Part shown: positions 7,648 to 15,957 of the stretch, piece by piece | Numbering within the stretch: the first letter of the stretch is position 1 | Layout of the letters: each line of letters begins with the position of its first letter | Assembly: GCA_039809105.1 (NCBI GenBank) | Contig: JBDHUJ010000003.1 | Span: 1-57,117 of the forward strand | DNA: 57,117 bases | Reading direction: 5' to 3' | From: JBDHUJ01 sp039809105 | Lineage (GTDB): Bacteria > Patescibacteriota > Saccharimonadia > Saccharimonadales > UBA4665 | The notes under the pieces: generated by a model | What the model saw: only the letters and a program-made list of their open reading frames with translations | What the model was told of the DNA's origin: nothing | Databases searched by the model: none | Translations under genes and position numbers: made by a program

Positions 7648-9735
7648 ATGGATAAACCAACCAATAACAGAGAAGGTGGCAAGCCTCCCAGGCAGAACCG
7701 TGGTGGTGGCCGCGGTGGCCGCCAGTCCGGCCGTTCACAGGGACAGTCGGGTCAGAACGGTAGCAACACATCGAAAGACAACGGTAGCAAACCGACCGTC
7801 AGCCGTGGTGCGGCCGTCCGCGCGCAGAAGCGCACGCAGATGGATGCCCAGCGTGTCGCCAACCAGTACTTGCCAGCCAGCGAAGACAAAGGCCGCGCGA
7901 ACTTCATCGATGATTCACCACGCCTGAAGATTATCGGCCTCGGCGGTATGGACGGCGGCGGTAGCAAGAACACCATTCTTGTCGAATACATGAATGACGC
8001 TGTCATCATCGACGCCGGCAACGACCTGAGTGTCGACCTGCCGGGCATCAACTACGGCATTGCCGACATGGCGTACCTGGAAGGTATCAAGCACAAGCTG
8101 CGTGCATACGTCATCACCCACGGGCACCTCGACCACATCGGCGGCTTGCCGCACATCGTACCGAAGTTCCCAGCGCCGATTTACGGTTCCAAGTTCACCA
8201 TCGGCCGTGTGGAAGAAATCTTTGAGAACTTCGGCCTGCCTATGCCCGAAGGCTTCGAGCTGCAGACGGTGACCATGAACGAAAACACCCACGAGCGGCT
8301 CAAAGTCGGTGAATTTTACGTCGAGCTGGTGCGTATAACGCACTCCATTCCTGGCTCAACCTGTGTGGTTATCGACACCCCGGTCGGGCGCATCATCAAC
8401 ACCGGTGACTTCCGCTTCGACCCGAACCCGCTCGACCACGAGCGCAGCGACTACGAACGGCTCGAAGAGCTCGGTAAAGAGGGCGTGCTCGCACTGCTTT
8501 CCGAGAGCACTACGGTAGAACGCATGGGTCGCACGCCGTCGGAGAGCACTATTGAGCAGAGCTTCATCGACATCATGGACCAGGCACCGGGCCGTATTTT
8601 CATCGGCTTGTTTTCGACGAACATGAACCGCGTCCAGATGATAGTCAATGCCGCCGTGCACCATGGCAAGAAAGTCGCCATGGACGGCCGCAGCATGGTT
8701 TCGACCCTGGAAATGGCAGTCCGCAACGGTTTCATGAAGATTCCGAAGGGTACGTTCGTGCCTATCGCTAATGTCGCAAGCATGAAGGACGAAGAGGTCG
8801 TCGTGGTCGCCACCGGTAGCCAGGGCGAACCGAGCAGCGCGCTCCAGCGCATGGCCAACGGCGAACACCGCCATGTGAAGCTCAAAGAGCAAGATACGGT
8901 CATCCTTTCCAGCACCCCGATTCCGGAGTCTGGCAACGACAGCCTTATCGGCCAGATGGTCGACAATATGACCAAAATGGGCGTGCACGTGTTTGAAGCC
9001 CGCCTGCACGATCTGGACGGCGTCGGCCCGCTGCACGTTTCCGGCCACGCTAGCCGCGACGAATACGCCGACATGATAAACATGACCAAACCGAAGTTTT
9101 TCATCCCCATCTACGGTGCGTATCGCGTCAAGCAGCGCCACATAGACCTGGCGGTGGAGCAGGGCATTCCGCGCGCAAACACGGTGAACGCGATGAATGG
9201 CGATGTCATAGCCCTGACGCAGGACAAAATGGAAGTCATCGGCCAGGTGCCGAACGGGACTATCCTGGTCGACCAGACCGGTGCTATCGTCAGCAACGTG
9301 GTGGTGAAAGACCGCGTGCTGCTGGCCGAAGAAGGTCTGGTCGCGGTGGTCATAACCGTCGATAAAAAGAACGGCAACCTACTGACCAGCCCCGACATCA
9401 TTTCCCGCGGGTTCATTTACATGCGCGAGCAAGAAGAGCTGATGAATGGCCTCCGCGCCGAAGTCCGCCGGGCGGTTGGGCAGCGCTTCAAGCGTATCGA
9501 CCTCGACCGATTCAAGGTAGAACTGAAGGACCACATGACGCACTACCTGTTCGAGCAGACGCAGCGCAGCCCTATCGTCATCCCGGTCGTGAACGTCATC
9601 GGCGGCAAGACCGAAAGTGCCAAAACGGTGCACCAGACCAAAACCAAGACAGCCGAAGAAATCGCGGCCGAGCAGCAGGAACGTTTCCAGAAGATGCGTG
9701 AACGCCTGCTGACCCAAGACGCCCGCGTCGATTAG
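7648..9735 (+). CDS. rnj: ribonuclease J
   Basis: Metallo-beta-lactamase/beta-CASP ribonuclease with endo- and 5'-3' exo-activity in mRNA decay and rRNA maturation. The 695 residues start with about 80 residues of disordered Gly/Arg/Gln/Ser-rich sequence (GGGRGGRQSGRS), probably an RNA-binding tail as in actinobacterial enzymes. The metal-binding motif THGHLDHIGG is at about 157-166, followed by TGDFRFDPNP, the beta-CASP segment (SESTTVERMGRTPSES, ATGSQGEPSSALQRMA) and LHVSGHA. The C-terminal domain ends in a charged helix. A good Shine-Dalgarno (AAGGAG) precedes the ATG. Together with PNPase it suggests a Gram-positive-like RNA-decay system. Confidence 0.96.
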   Translation: MDKPTNNREGGKPPRQNRGGGRGGRQSGRSQGQSGQNGSNTSKDNGSKPTVSRGAAVRAQKRTQMDAQRVANQYLPASEDKGRANFIDDSPRLKIIGLGGMDGGGSKNTILVEYMNDAVIIDAGNDLSVDLPGINYGIADMAYLEGIKHKLRAYVITHGHLDHIGGLPHIVPKFPAPIYGSKFTIGRVEEIFENFGLPMPEGFELQTVTMNENTHERLKVGEFYVELVRITHSIPGSTCVVIDTPVGRIINTGDFRFDPNPLDHERSDYERLEELGKEGVLALLSESTTVERMGRTPSESTIEQSFIDIMDQAPGRIFIGLFSTNMNRVQMIVNAAVHHGKKVAMDGRSMVSTLEMAVRNGFMKIPKGTFVPIANVASMKDEEVVVVATGSQGEPSSALQRMANGEHRHVKLKEQDTVILSSTPIPESGNDSLIGQMVDNMTKMGVHVFEARLHDLDGVGPLHVSGHASRDEYADMINMTKPKFFIPIYGAYRVKQRHIDLAVEQGIPRANTVNAMNGDVIALTQDKMEVIGQVPNGTILVDQTGAIVSNVVVKDRVLLAEEGLVAVVITVDKKNGNLLTSPDIISRGFIYMREQEELMNGLRAEVRRAVGQRFKRIDLDRFKVELKDHMTHYLFEQTQRSPIVIPVVNVIGGKTESAKTVHQTKTKTAEEIAAEQQERFQKMRERLLTQDARVD

Positions 9736-9740
9736 TTTAA

Positions 9741-9911
9741 GGGAGGGGCTCGCCCCTCCCGGATGCTCTCGAAATGAATTCGAAAGCAACCTCCCTCCCC
9801 CTAAAGCTCAGCTTACGCTTCGTTCGCTTCGCTCATACTTACTTACTGGCCGGGCTGCTCTTTCCTGCGGGAAACTGAAAAAATATCCTCGGAGTGAATC
9901 CGAGGATATTT
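9741..9911. repeat. hairpin array ending in a rho-independent terminator
   Basis: Three hairpins follow the RNase J stop. The first is GGGAGGGGC/GCCCCTCCC (9741-9760). The second is CGAA-ATGAA-TTCG (9770-9782). The third has a 15-bp stem around loop GTGAA with an A-tract and T-tract (9877-9911), a clear bidirectional terminator. The CCCCTAAAGCTCAGCTTACGC stretch between them recurs at 48.6 kb. The pentaloop (A/G)TGAA recurs at three more sites. Confidence 0.8.
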
Positions 9912-9933
9912 TTGGTTTAATATTCGACGAAAC

Positions 9934-9962
9934 TTGACTTTTAAGTTATTTTAAGGTAACTT
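9934..9962 (+). promoter_or_regulatory. promoter and operator of the Phd/PIN pair
   Basis: TTGACT (9934-9939), a 17-nt spacer and TAACTT (9957-9962), which is 7 nt before the ATG at 9970 and therefore leaderless. The inverted repeat AAGTTA (9943-9948) / TAACTT (9957-9962) covers the spacer and -10 box and is the likely site of antitoxin autorepression. Confidence 0.7.
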
Positions 9963-9969
9963 TAAAGTT

Positions 9970-10254
9970 ATGAATAAGACGATTTCTATGCAAGAAATAC
10001 GCAAAGATGTGCCCGGCTTTTTGGAGCGCATCGCCGCAGGCGACACGATAACCGTCATTTACCACTCCAGGCCATTGGTTACGGTGCAAAAGCAGGCCGA
10101 AATTGCAGAAGACCCTCGCGAACAGGTGAAGCGGATTCTAGCTGCCTCTGAGAAGGCGCGTGCATCTGCCAAGGGTACGCTGGACCCGAATAAGACTATC
10201 AAGCAGCTCTATGCCGAAACCGCTGGCGAAAAATATGGTATTCGCCGACGCTAA
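9970..10254 (+). CDS. Phd/YefM-type antitoxin
   Basis: 94-residue antitoxin of a type II toxin-antitoxin pair. The N-terminus (ISMQEIRKDVPGFLERIAAGDTITVIYHSRPLVTV) has the Phd/YefM fold signature, with a helix, the RPLV-type strand and a charged C-terminal tail that would wrap the toxin. It overlaps the following PIN toxin gene by 20 bp. It likely represses its own promoter through the AAGTTA inverted repeat upstream. Pairing of Phd-type antitoxins with PIN toxins is well known. Confidence 0.85.
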   Translation: MNKTISMQEIRKDVPGFLERIAAGDTITVIYHSRPLVTVQKQAEIAEDPREQVKRILAASEKARASAKGTLDPNKTIKQLYAETAGEKYGIRRR

Positions 10255-10624
10255 CGTAACGCTGGAACTACTGTTGCCAGACCGCCGTCATCGGCCGGAT
10301 GTTGAGTCTGTGCTCGGGAGTATCGCTGAACCTGTGGCCGCTTCTACGCTGACCGCGCACCTTATGTGGTACTTTGGCCGCAAAGATGCCGTTCTGGATG
10401 AAGATATCCGTACAGCTGTCGCGACATATAAACTGCTGGATTTTATCGCCGAGGATTACTCGTGGGCGGTGGCGAACGAGCAGGGCAAAGACTTCGAAGA
10501 CGCGCTGCAGGTGGCCATAGCGCTGCGCAGCGGTTGCAGCAGTTTTATGACGCTCGACAAGCGGCTGGCCGACGCGTACGCCCAGGTGCCACTCAAGTTC
10601 ATCGTCCCCGGCCGCCCAGCCTGA
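10235..10624 (+). CDS. PIN-domain toxin (VapC-like ribonuclease)
   Basis: 129-residue PIN-domain protein, probably a metal-dependent endoribonuclease inhibited by the overlapping antitoxin. The first acidic residue is in VFADANV near the N-terminus. A central acidic patch is in KDFEDALQVAIALRSG, and SSFMTLDKRLA carries the C-terminal Asp, as in PIN proteins. The ATG at 10235 is chosen because PIN domains begin two or three residues before the first Asp; the longer upstream frame only overlaps the antitoxin. A hairpin at 10648-10670 follows. Confidence 0.85.
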   Translation: MVFADANVTLELLLPDRRHRPDVESVLGSIAEPVAASTLTAHLMWYFGRKDAVLDEDIRTAVATYKLLDFIAEDYSWAVANEQGKDFEDALQVAIALRSGCSSFMTLDKRLADAYAQVPLKFIVPGRPA

Positions 10625-10647
10625 TTTGCACATACCACAAAACATTT

Positions 10648-10670
10648 CTTAAAAGGTTCATCCTTTTAAG
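10648..10670 (+). terminator. hairpin after the toxin gene
   Basis: Perfect 9-bp stem CTTAAAAGG/CCTTTTAAG with a 5-nt loop, 24 bp after the toxin stop. The downstream sequence is T-rich (GTGTTATTTC) but not a clean T-tract. Confidence 0.5.
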
Positions 10671-10717
10671 GTGTTATTTCGTGTAATAGCTTTTTGAACG
10701 CAGTTAAACCACAAGCA

Positions 10718-10861
10718 CCCGAATCACGAAACCCCACCTCTGTCATTTCGACCGAAGCGGAGCGAAGTGGAGAAATCCTCCATATAATCACCTCTGTAAG
10801 GGAAGATCTCTCCACTGCGGTCGAGATGACGGTTGCCTCTGTTTTAGTTTCGTGATTCGGG
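10718..10861. repeat. two-tier hairpin repeat with GTCATTTCGACC core
   Basis: A perfect 15-bp outer inverted repeat (CCCGAATCACGAAAC at 10718-10732, GTTTCGTGATTCGGG at 10847-10861) encloses a second inverted repeat, GTCATTTCGACC...GGTCGAGATGAC. The layout matches 3589-3693, with entirely different outer arms. Confidence 0.85.
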
Positions 10862-10871
10862 TACAAGCTTA

Positions 10872-10900
10872 TTGACTTATGTAGTAATTTTTGCTATAGT
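10872..10900 (+). promoter_or_regulatory. sigma70-type promoter, leaderless
   Basis: TTGACT (10872-10877), 17-nt spacer, TATAGT (10895-10900), then 7 nt to the ATG at 10908. Confidence 0.8.
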
Positions 10901-10907
10901 ATTGTAT

Positions 10908-11198
10908 ATGAAGTCTCAACAGCTAGAAGTTTGCGACCCTTATGAGTTCACTCCCGAAAATGTCAGGGGTCCTGAGGCCATAGAAAAGGTATTGCGTGAC
11001 CCCGATATGATAGCCCAAGCTGGTGGTAATCCCACGTATCTCAACCATATGCGCGACGAGCGATTGGCGGCGCTGCGCGTGGCAATTGATCCGACCAGTA
11101 CAGAGGCGCAAGCTGCTTTCGTGGTCGCTCATAATGCGCTAGCTATATACAACGAACGTATACGGCTCCTTCCTAACATACGGCTACCGAAGCAGTAG
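10908..11198 (+). CDS. small hypothetical protein
   Basis: 96-residue acidic soluble protein of unknown function, mostly helical in appearance (EAIEKVLRDPDMIAQ, EAQAAFVVAHNALAIYNERI). An in-frame ATG lies upstream at 10872, inside the -35 box. The ATG at 10908, 7 nt after the -10 box, is therefore the real start. It stands alone between a repeat and the ftsK promoter. Confidence 0.65.
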   Translation: MKSQQLEVCDPYEFTPENVRGPEAIEKVLRDPDMIAQAGGNPTYLNHMRDERLAALRVAIDPTSTEAQAAFVVAHNALAIYNERIRLLPNIRLPKQ

Positions 11199-11224
11199 AC
11201 CAGGACACATTCAGAGGGTATAAT
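11196..11224 (+). promoter_or_regulatory. promoter of ftsK
   Basis: TAGACC (11196-11201), 17-nt spacer, TATAAT (11219-11224), then 10 nt to the ATG at 11235. It overlaps the end of the previous gene. Confidence 0.65.
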
Positions 11225-11234
11225 CAAAACAGTT

Positions 11235-13445
11235 ATGGCAAAAAAGAAAAAGTCAGCGAAAAAGAAGAAGGTCGTCGAAGAGGCGGTGGTACACGAACGG
11301 TCCCCGTTCTGGGGCTATAGCGCCGCGGTACTGTTCATACTGGTGGCGATATTTATGCTAATAGGCGGCTTCGGTACCGGCGGCAACCTGCCGGTCGGGC
11401 TCTTTCACGGCGCGTACTGGGCATTCGGTTTCGCGGCATGGCTGGTGCCGTTGGCACTGGTGTACTGGGGTGTATACAAATTTACCTCCGAAGACCACCG
11501 GGTGCCGCTGAGCAAATTTTTCGGTATGCTTTTGCTCCTGCTGTTCGCGGCGGGCTTTTTCCATGCTGCCTTCGCGACCAAAAGTGATGGCGGCACGGTA
11601 ACGGGCGGGCACGGTGGCGGCGTCGGCGCGGTCCTGGGCAATGCGGTGTTTACTGCGCTCGACAAGTTCCCGGCCAGTCTGCTGTTCTTCTTCCTGACCA
11701 TGTTCGCCGTGTTCTTCGCCTTCGGCATATCGCCGAAGGTGCTGCTGAGGCCTTTCCAGCGTGAACCGCGCGAAGAAGACGAGGAAGCAGACGGCCTGGA
11801 GGCGCTGAAGACTAAGACTGGCTTCCAGATGAACGAAGGCGTGCCGGTAGAGCATCACGGCAAGGCGCAACCCGCGCCGCGTCTCAGCAGCCTGAAAAAT
11901 AGCGCTGCCAAACTGACGATAAACGAAAACCACGAAGCTCTGACCGCAGCCAGCGACCCAGACTGGAAATTCCCAGGGGTAGAGCTGCTGGACCAGAAGC
12001 AAGACAAGGCAGATGCCGGCAATGTCGAAGCTAACGCCAAGAGCATTAAGGAAACGTTTGAGCACTTCAATATAGATGTTGAGATGGAGGGTGCCAACAT
12101 CGGTCCGCGCGTCACGCAGTACACGCTGCGACCACCGACGGGTGTGAAGCTGACCAAGATTACCGCGCTTGAAAACAACCTGGCGCTTGACCTGGCCGCT
12201 ACCTCTATCCGTATGGAAGCGCCCATCCCGGGCAAGCGTGCTGTGGGTATAGAAGTGCCGAATATCAAGGGTGCGACCGTGCGCTTGGCCTCGATATTGC
12301 AATCGCGTGATTGGGTAGACGAAAAAGGCGCGCTGACCTTCGCCATCGGTAAAGACATCGCCGGGAAGCCGGTGGTTGCCGACTTGGCTAAGATGCCGCA
12401 CCTCTTGGTCGCCGGTCAGACCGGCTCCGGTAAGTCCGTTATGATAAACGACATCCTGACCAGCATGCTGTACCGCAACACACCGTCTGACCTCAAGCTA
12501 ATACTGGTCGACCCGAAGACGGTGGAGTTGACGCCATACAACGACATCCCGCACCTGCTGACTCCTGTTATAACCGAGCCGGAGAAGTGTATTTCGGCGC
12601 TCAAGTGGTCGGTGGCCGAAATGGAGCGCCGTTACCGGACGCTGGCCGAGCACAAAAAGCGCAACATCGGTGAATATAACGCGCTGAAAGATACCGACAG
12701 TATGCCGTACATCGTTATCGTCATCGACGAGTTGGCTGACCTGATGATGATGGCGGCTCGCGACGTGGAAGCGCTTATCGTGCGCATCGCTCAAAAAGCC
12801 CGCGCCGTGGGCATTCACCTTATTCTCGCGACGCAGCGCCCATCGGTCGATGTCATTACCGGGCTTATCAAGGCCAACGTGCCAGCCCGCATCGCCTTTA
12901 CGACTGCCTCTCAGGTGGATTCACGAACCATTATCGACCAGATAGGTTCCGAGAAGCTCCTGGGCCGTGGTGACATGCTGCTGCTGACTAGTGATATGCC
13001 GAAGCCGAAGCGTGTCCAGGCGGCGTTCATCAGCGACGAAGAAACCGTAAAGGTAACCGGGTTCATCCAGCTGCAGCGTGCACCCGACTACAACGACGAA
13101 GTCGTCAGCCAGCCCGTGACTATCGGCAAGGGCGGCGTGGTGGCCGATGCAGGCCCTGGCGGCGGTAGTGACGCCGACATGTTCCGTGATGCGGTGCGTG
13201 TGGTCATCGAGAACAAGAAAGCTAGCACTAGCTTGTTGCAGCGCCGCCTGCGCATCGGCTACGGCCGTGCAGCCCGCTTGATAGAAGAAATGGAAGAACA
13301 GGGCATAATCGGCGCTGCAGGCGGCTCTAGGCCGCGAGAAGTGCTCGTAAGCAGCCTGGACCAAGTCTTCGGCGGCGGTGAAGCTGGCGATGAAGGCTTC
13401 GACGAAGCCCCGCAGCCCGTCCGCGACAACACCCTCGTCCAGTAA
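11235..13445 (+). CDS. ftsK: DNA translocase FtsK/SpoIIIE
   Basis: Septal DNA pump that clears chromosome ends at division. The 736 residues begin with a lysine-rich tail and four hydrophobic helices (about 28-175), then an acidic linker (REEDEEADGLEAL) and the alpha/beta motor. Walker A AGQTGSGKSV is at about 393-402 and Walker B YIVIVIDELADLMM near 490. ATQRPSVDVITGLIKANVPARIAF and GSEKLLGRGDMLL follow. The C-terminal gamma winged helix (LLQRRLRIGYGRAARLIEEMEEQGIIG) reads polar sequences and can activate Xer recombination. A XerC/D-like recombinase is present at 44.2 kb. The protein is slightly shorter than E. coli FtsK because the linker is short. Confidence 0.97.
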   Translation: MAKKKKSAKKKKVVEEAVVHERSPFWGYSAAVLFILVAIFMLIGGFGTGGNLPVGLFHGAYWAFGFAAWLVPLALVYWGVYKFTSEDHRVPLSKFFGMLLLLLFAAGFFHAAFATKSDGGTVTGGHGGGVGAVLGNAVFTALDKFPASLLFFFLTMFAVFFAFGISPKVLLRPFQREPREEDEEADGLEALKTKTGFQMNEGVPVEHHGKAQPAPRLSSLKNSAAKLTINENHEALTAASDPDWKFPGVELLDQKQDKADAGNVEANAKSIKETFEHFNIDVEMEGANIGPRVTQYTLRPPTGVKLTKITALENNLALDLAATSIRMEAPIPGKRAVGIEVPNIKGATVRLASILQSRDWVDEKGALTFAIGKDIAGKPVVADLAKMPHLLVAGQTGSGKSVMINDILTSMLYRNTPSDLKLILVDPKTVELTPYNDIPHLLTPVITEPEKCISALKWSVAEMERRYRTLAEHKKRNIGEYNALKDTDSMPYIVIVIDELADLMMMAARDVEALIVRIAQKARAVGIHLILATQRPSVDVITGLIKANVPARIAFTTASQVDSRTIIDQIGSEKLLGRGDMLLLTSDMPKPKRVQAAFISDEETVKVTGFIQLQRAPDYNDEVVSQPVTIGKGGVVADAGPGGGSDADMFRDAVRVVIENKKASTSLLQRRLRIGYGRAARLIEEMEEQGIIGAAGGSRPREVLVSSLDQVFGGGEAGDEGFDEAPQPVRDNTLVQ

Positions 13446-13483
13446 TACTTGGTCTGATTTTACAGACGCAGCCAGCCAGATGG

Positions 13484-13523
13484 CAATTGAATAACTACCG
13501 CGTACGCGGTAGTTATTCAATTG
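13484..13523. repeat. perfect 40-bp palindrome
   Basis: The 20 bp from 13484 (CAATTGAATAACTACCGCGT) are followed without spacer by their exact reverse complement. It lies 39 bp after the ftsK stop and is not followed by a T-tract. It may be an RNA-end hairpin for ftsK, a protein-binding site or a mobile palindromic repeat. Confidence 0.95.
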
Positions 13524-13543
13524 TTGAGAGGTGTTTATGGGAT

Positions 13544-13580
13544 AGTATTACTTGATTTTTGGGTAATACTAATGTAGTAT
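13544..13580 (+). promoter_or_regulatory. promoter and operator of the AbrB/PIN pair
   Basis: TTGATT (13552-13557), 17-nt spacer, TAGTAT (13575-13580), then 7 nt to the ATG at 13588. The inverted repeat AGTATTAC (13544-13551) / GTAATACT (13563-13570) brackets the -35 box and is a likely antitoxin operator. Confidence 0.75.
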
Positions 13581-13587
13581 GGTAAGT

Positions 13588-13830
13588 ATGAATCAGCAAT
13601 CGTATAGCGTGACTTCGAAAGGGCAGGTAACGCTGCCAAAAGAATTGCGGGAAAGAATCGGGCTTAAGCCCGGAGGTTTCGCCCGGTTCGAGCTGCTAGA
13701 CGACCACACCATCGCCATCAAGACGTCTCTGACGCCTGAAGAGCTACGGCAGCAGGTAGGCCCGCCTGCCGGCAATCAGCCGCTGACGCCCAGCGAGCGC
13801 CGGAACGCTGCGGCGCGAGGGCTTTTGTGA
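13588..13830 (+). CDS. AbrB/SpoVT-fold antitoxin (VapB-like)
   Basis: 80-residue swapped-hairpin DNA-binding protein. The signature SYSVTSKGQVTLPKELRERIGLKPG is followed by a short tail. It pairs with the following PIN toxin. The ATG at 13579 lies within the -10 box, so 13588 is chosen, 7 nt downstream of it. It would autorepress through the inverted repeat around the -35 box. Confidence 0.88.
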   Translation: MNQQSYSVTSKGQVTLPKELRERIGLKPGGFARFELLDDHTIAIKTSLTPEELRQQVGPPAGNQPLTPSERRNAAARGLL

Positions 13831-14216
13831 CGCTGCTGGACACGAACTACGTATTGCGGTGGTTTTTGCAGGACGTGCCCGAAGAAGCTGCCATAGCCAC
13901 GCGGTTGCTCGCCGAAAGCCTGCCGAACAGCTTGGGTATAGACCGGGTGAATCTGGCGGAAGTGACGTATGTATTGCGGGTGCAGGGATACAGTCGCGAA
14001 CAGGTTGCTGGTGTGTTCGGCGCTATCTACGCTTTTCCGTCGCTGCGGCCGGCCAGTGCAGTAGATGCGGCTGCCATAGACCTGTTCGCCGGAAGCGCGC
14101 TGGACTTCGAGGATTGTGTACTGGCTGCTTCGGCAGCGGTAGATGGGGTGCAGGTCGCAACGTTCGATAAAGCGCTCAAACGGCAGATAGCCATGCGTAT
14201 AGATAGCGAAGAGTAG
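13827..14216 (+). CDS. PIN-domain toxin VapC
   Basis: 129 residues, with the first catalytic Asp in LLDTNYVLRW (residue 5), a central Glu in VNLAEVTYVL, the DFEDCVLAASAA acidic cluster and ATFDKAL near the end. This is a canonical VapC layout and a probable tRNA- or mRNA-cleaving ribonuclease. The GTG start overlaps the stop of the antitoxin (GTGA), giving strict translational coupling. Confidence 0.9.
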   Translation: MTLLDTNYVLRWFLQDVPEEAAIATRLLAESLPNSLGIDRVNLAEVTYVLRVQGYSREQVAGVFGAIYAFPSLRPASAVDAAAIDLFAGSALDFEDCVLAASAAVDGVQVATFDKALKRQIAMRIDSEE

Positions 14217-14251
14217 ACATATATAGATTACAGTGGTATAGTAAATTTACT

Positions 14252-14764
14252 ATGTCATTTGTGGTAAGTAATATCAAGGCGCGGGATGTGCATGCCAGCA
14301 AGCAGAGTTTTGTGGTGCGTGAATCTGTCGTCGGCAAAAAACCTGTCGGCAGGCACCTGGCGAGCGTACACGTAGTGCCGCTGCATCTGACCAAGACGAA
14401 CGTGGTAGAAGTGCTGCTGACTCGTTTTCCAGCAACACACGAACACTGGCCAGAGATGTGGCATGTGCCAGGCTACAAGATAAACAGTTCCGAAGACCTC
14501 GAAGACCTGCAGACGATATTCGACCGGGTGTTCGGCGGTATGGTGCGTGGGCTGGCAGTGACCATTGGTCCAGTGAAAACGGAAGTGGCGCTGCACTACA
14601 CGGAGCGAGGCAAGGAATTGGGGCATGTGCACTACGCGGAGGCTTTTGGTGTGCCGCACACCGGCAAATTCTTCGACATGCGGGAGCTGCCGAGCGATAT
14701 CCCGGAGCATCATCTGACGTTCATAAAACGTGCCGCAACTGCCTACCGGGCACTTTATAGTTAA
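14252..14764 (+). CDS. Nudix-like domain protein
   Basis: 170 residues. The segment WPEMWHVPGYKINSSEDLEDLQTIFDRVFGG resembles the start of a Nudix fold (W-x-V/P-G-G then the Nudix helix), but the REXXEEXG catalytic core is not intact. It may therefore bind rather than hydrolyse a nucleotide. The C-terminal part (HYAEAFGVPHTGKFFDMRELP) also resembles the end of Nudix proteins. The promoter TAGACA (14214-14219), 17-nt spacer and TATAGT (14237-14242) lies 9 nt before the ATG, so the message is leaderless or nearly so. Confidence 0.6.
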   Translation: MSFVVSNIKARDVHASKQSFVVRESVVGKKPVGRHLASVHVVPLHLTKTNVVEVLLTRFPATHEHWPEMWHVPGYKINSSEDLEDLQTIFDRVFGGMVRGLAVTIGPVKTEVALHYTERGKELGHVHYAEAFGVPHTGKFFDMRELPSDIPEHHLTFIKRAATAYRALYS

Positions 14765-14925
14765 GATTACAACGTTAATGCAACAGAGGTGGGAGAACTT
14801 CTTTTGATGTGGAAAAATATACAGTTAAGGTGTTGGTTTGAACACAAAATTTATAAACATGCTTGCGCTTTTCCTGTAAGAGTTCTAACATATGTTTAAA
14901 ACAAACAGCCGAAATGGAGGGAGCG

Positions 14926-15957
14926 ATGGCTGCAGGCGAAGCTGGTTTGAGAGACGCTAGTGGGTTCTGCAACCACCTCCTCCCGCCAGGTGACATACGT
15001 GACACTGGACATTTTGGACGCTCCGAGGCTCTTGTCGACACTGACAGGAGCTTTTTGGTTGCGTCGCAGGAAAATGGTAGGCTCCAGGCGCCCGTAGACG
15101 AGCGCACTGGTATGCCACTACCCATAGCGCCACGAAGTGATTTGAATTCGGTGCCGACGGAGTTCGTAAATTATCACCATGGCTTTCATCCTCGCCTAAC
15201 TCCCGTTCTTCGTACGCGTGGTGGTCGTGCACTCCGTACGAGCCGTATCCAACGTGTACATCGAGAACAGCACAACTATGGCGAACGCACTTCGTTTCAT
15301 TGCATTTTTCAGGAAGGCCCACCTATCCCGACTGACGAGGCCGAGCAGCTCGGCCTCTGTGGTTTAGGAATAGCGGGCTATTTGCCTGACAAAGTAGTAG
15401 ACACGCGGCAAGGTGCATCGCTCGTACGAGATATGAAGGATTGGGAGTTCAGGCGTCTGAGTGAACGGGGAGTGTTCTTGTTCCCCAAGCCGCAACAAGT
15501 CAAGAAATATCGCGACAAATGGCTGCCGGGTGCGACGCTAGTCGACGCCAAAAATAAATTACTGGACAACCGCGAGAAACAAGCATTATTTGGGTACCGC
15601 AATGTACAATACGGCCTCGACCCTATACGAGGCTTCATAACGGCACTTGTTATCGAGCAAGACCTTTCAGATGTAAAGCCATCGCTGCGCAGGGACTTCT
15701 TGCTACGTCACGACACGCAGGCGGGTTTGACACTTCTCGGCATAGCTTCGGTGCTGGCAAGTAGGACGGCAACGGTCAAGGGCGAGTCTTTCAACAAGGT
15801 CTATGATGACTTATATGCCGAGGGACGGTTGCACCCTATGATGCAACCTGGGGCTGCGAACCTTCTGATGTACAAAATGGGGAACGCAATGGGCAGGGTG
15901 GCGTTACTGCCCAAGCTGCGGGCGGCGATGCTCGGACTTGGTGAGGATGTTGCATAA
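14926..15957 (+). CDS. hypothetical protein, 343 residues
   Basis: Unrecognised soluble protein, Arg- and Asp-rich, with no signal peptide or membrane segment. Noticeable stretches are GLCGLGIAGYLPDKVVDT and the C-terminal MQPGAANLLMYKMGNAMGRVALLPKLRAAMLGLG. The frame is open from 14863, but the ATG at 14926 has a near-perfect GGAGGG Shine-Dalgarno 4 nt upstream and is chosen. The 160 bp before it hold no recognisable feature. The -35 box of the rpsF promoter overlaps its last codons. Confidence 0.65.
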   Translation: MAAGEAGLRDASGFCNHLLPPGDIRDTGHFGRSEALVDTDRSFLVASQENGRLQAPVDERTGMPLPIAPRSDLNSVPTEFVNYHHGFHPRLTPVLRTRGGRALRTSRIQRVHREQHNYGERTSFHCIFQEGPPIPTDEAEQLGLCGLGIAGYLPDKVVDTRQGASLVRDMKDWEFRRLSERGVFLFPKPQQVKKYRDKWLPGATLVDAKNKLLDNREKQALFGYRNVQYGLDPIRGFITALVIEQDLSDVKPSLRRDFLLRHDTQAGLTLLGIASVLASRTATVKGESFNKVYDDLYAEGRLHPMMQPGAANLLMYKMGNAMGRVALLPKLRAAMLGLGEDVA

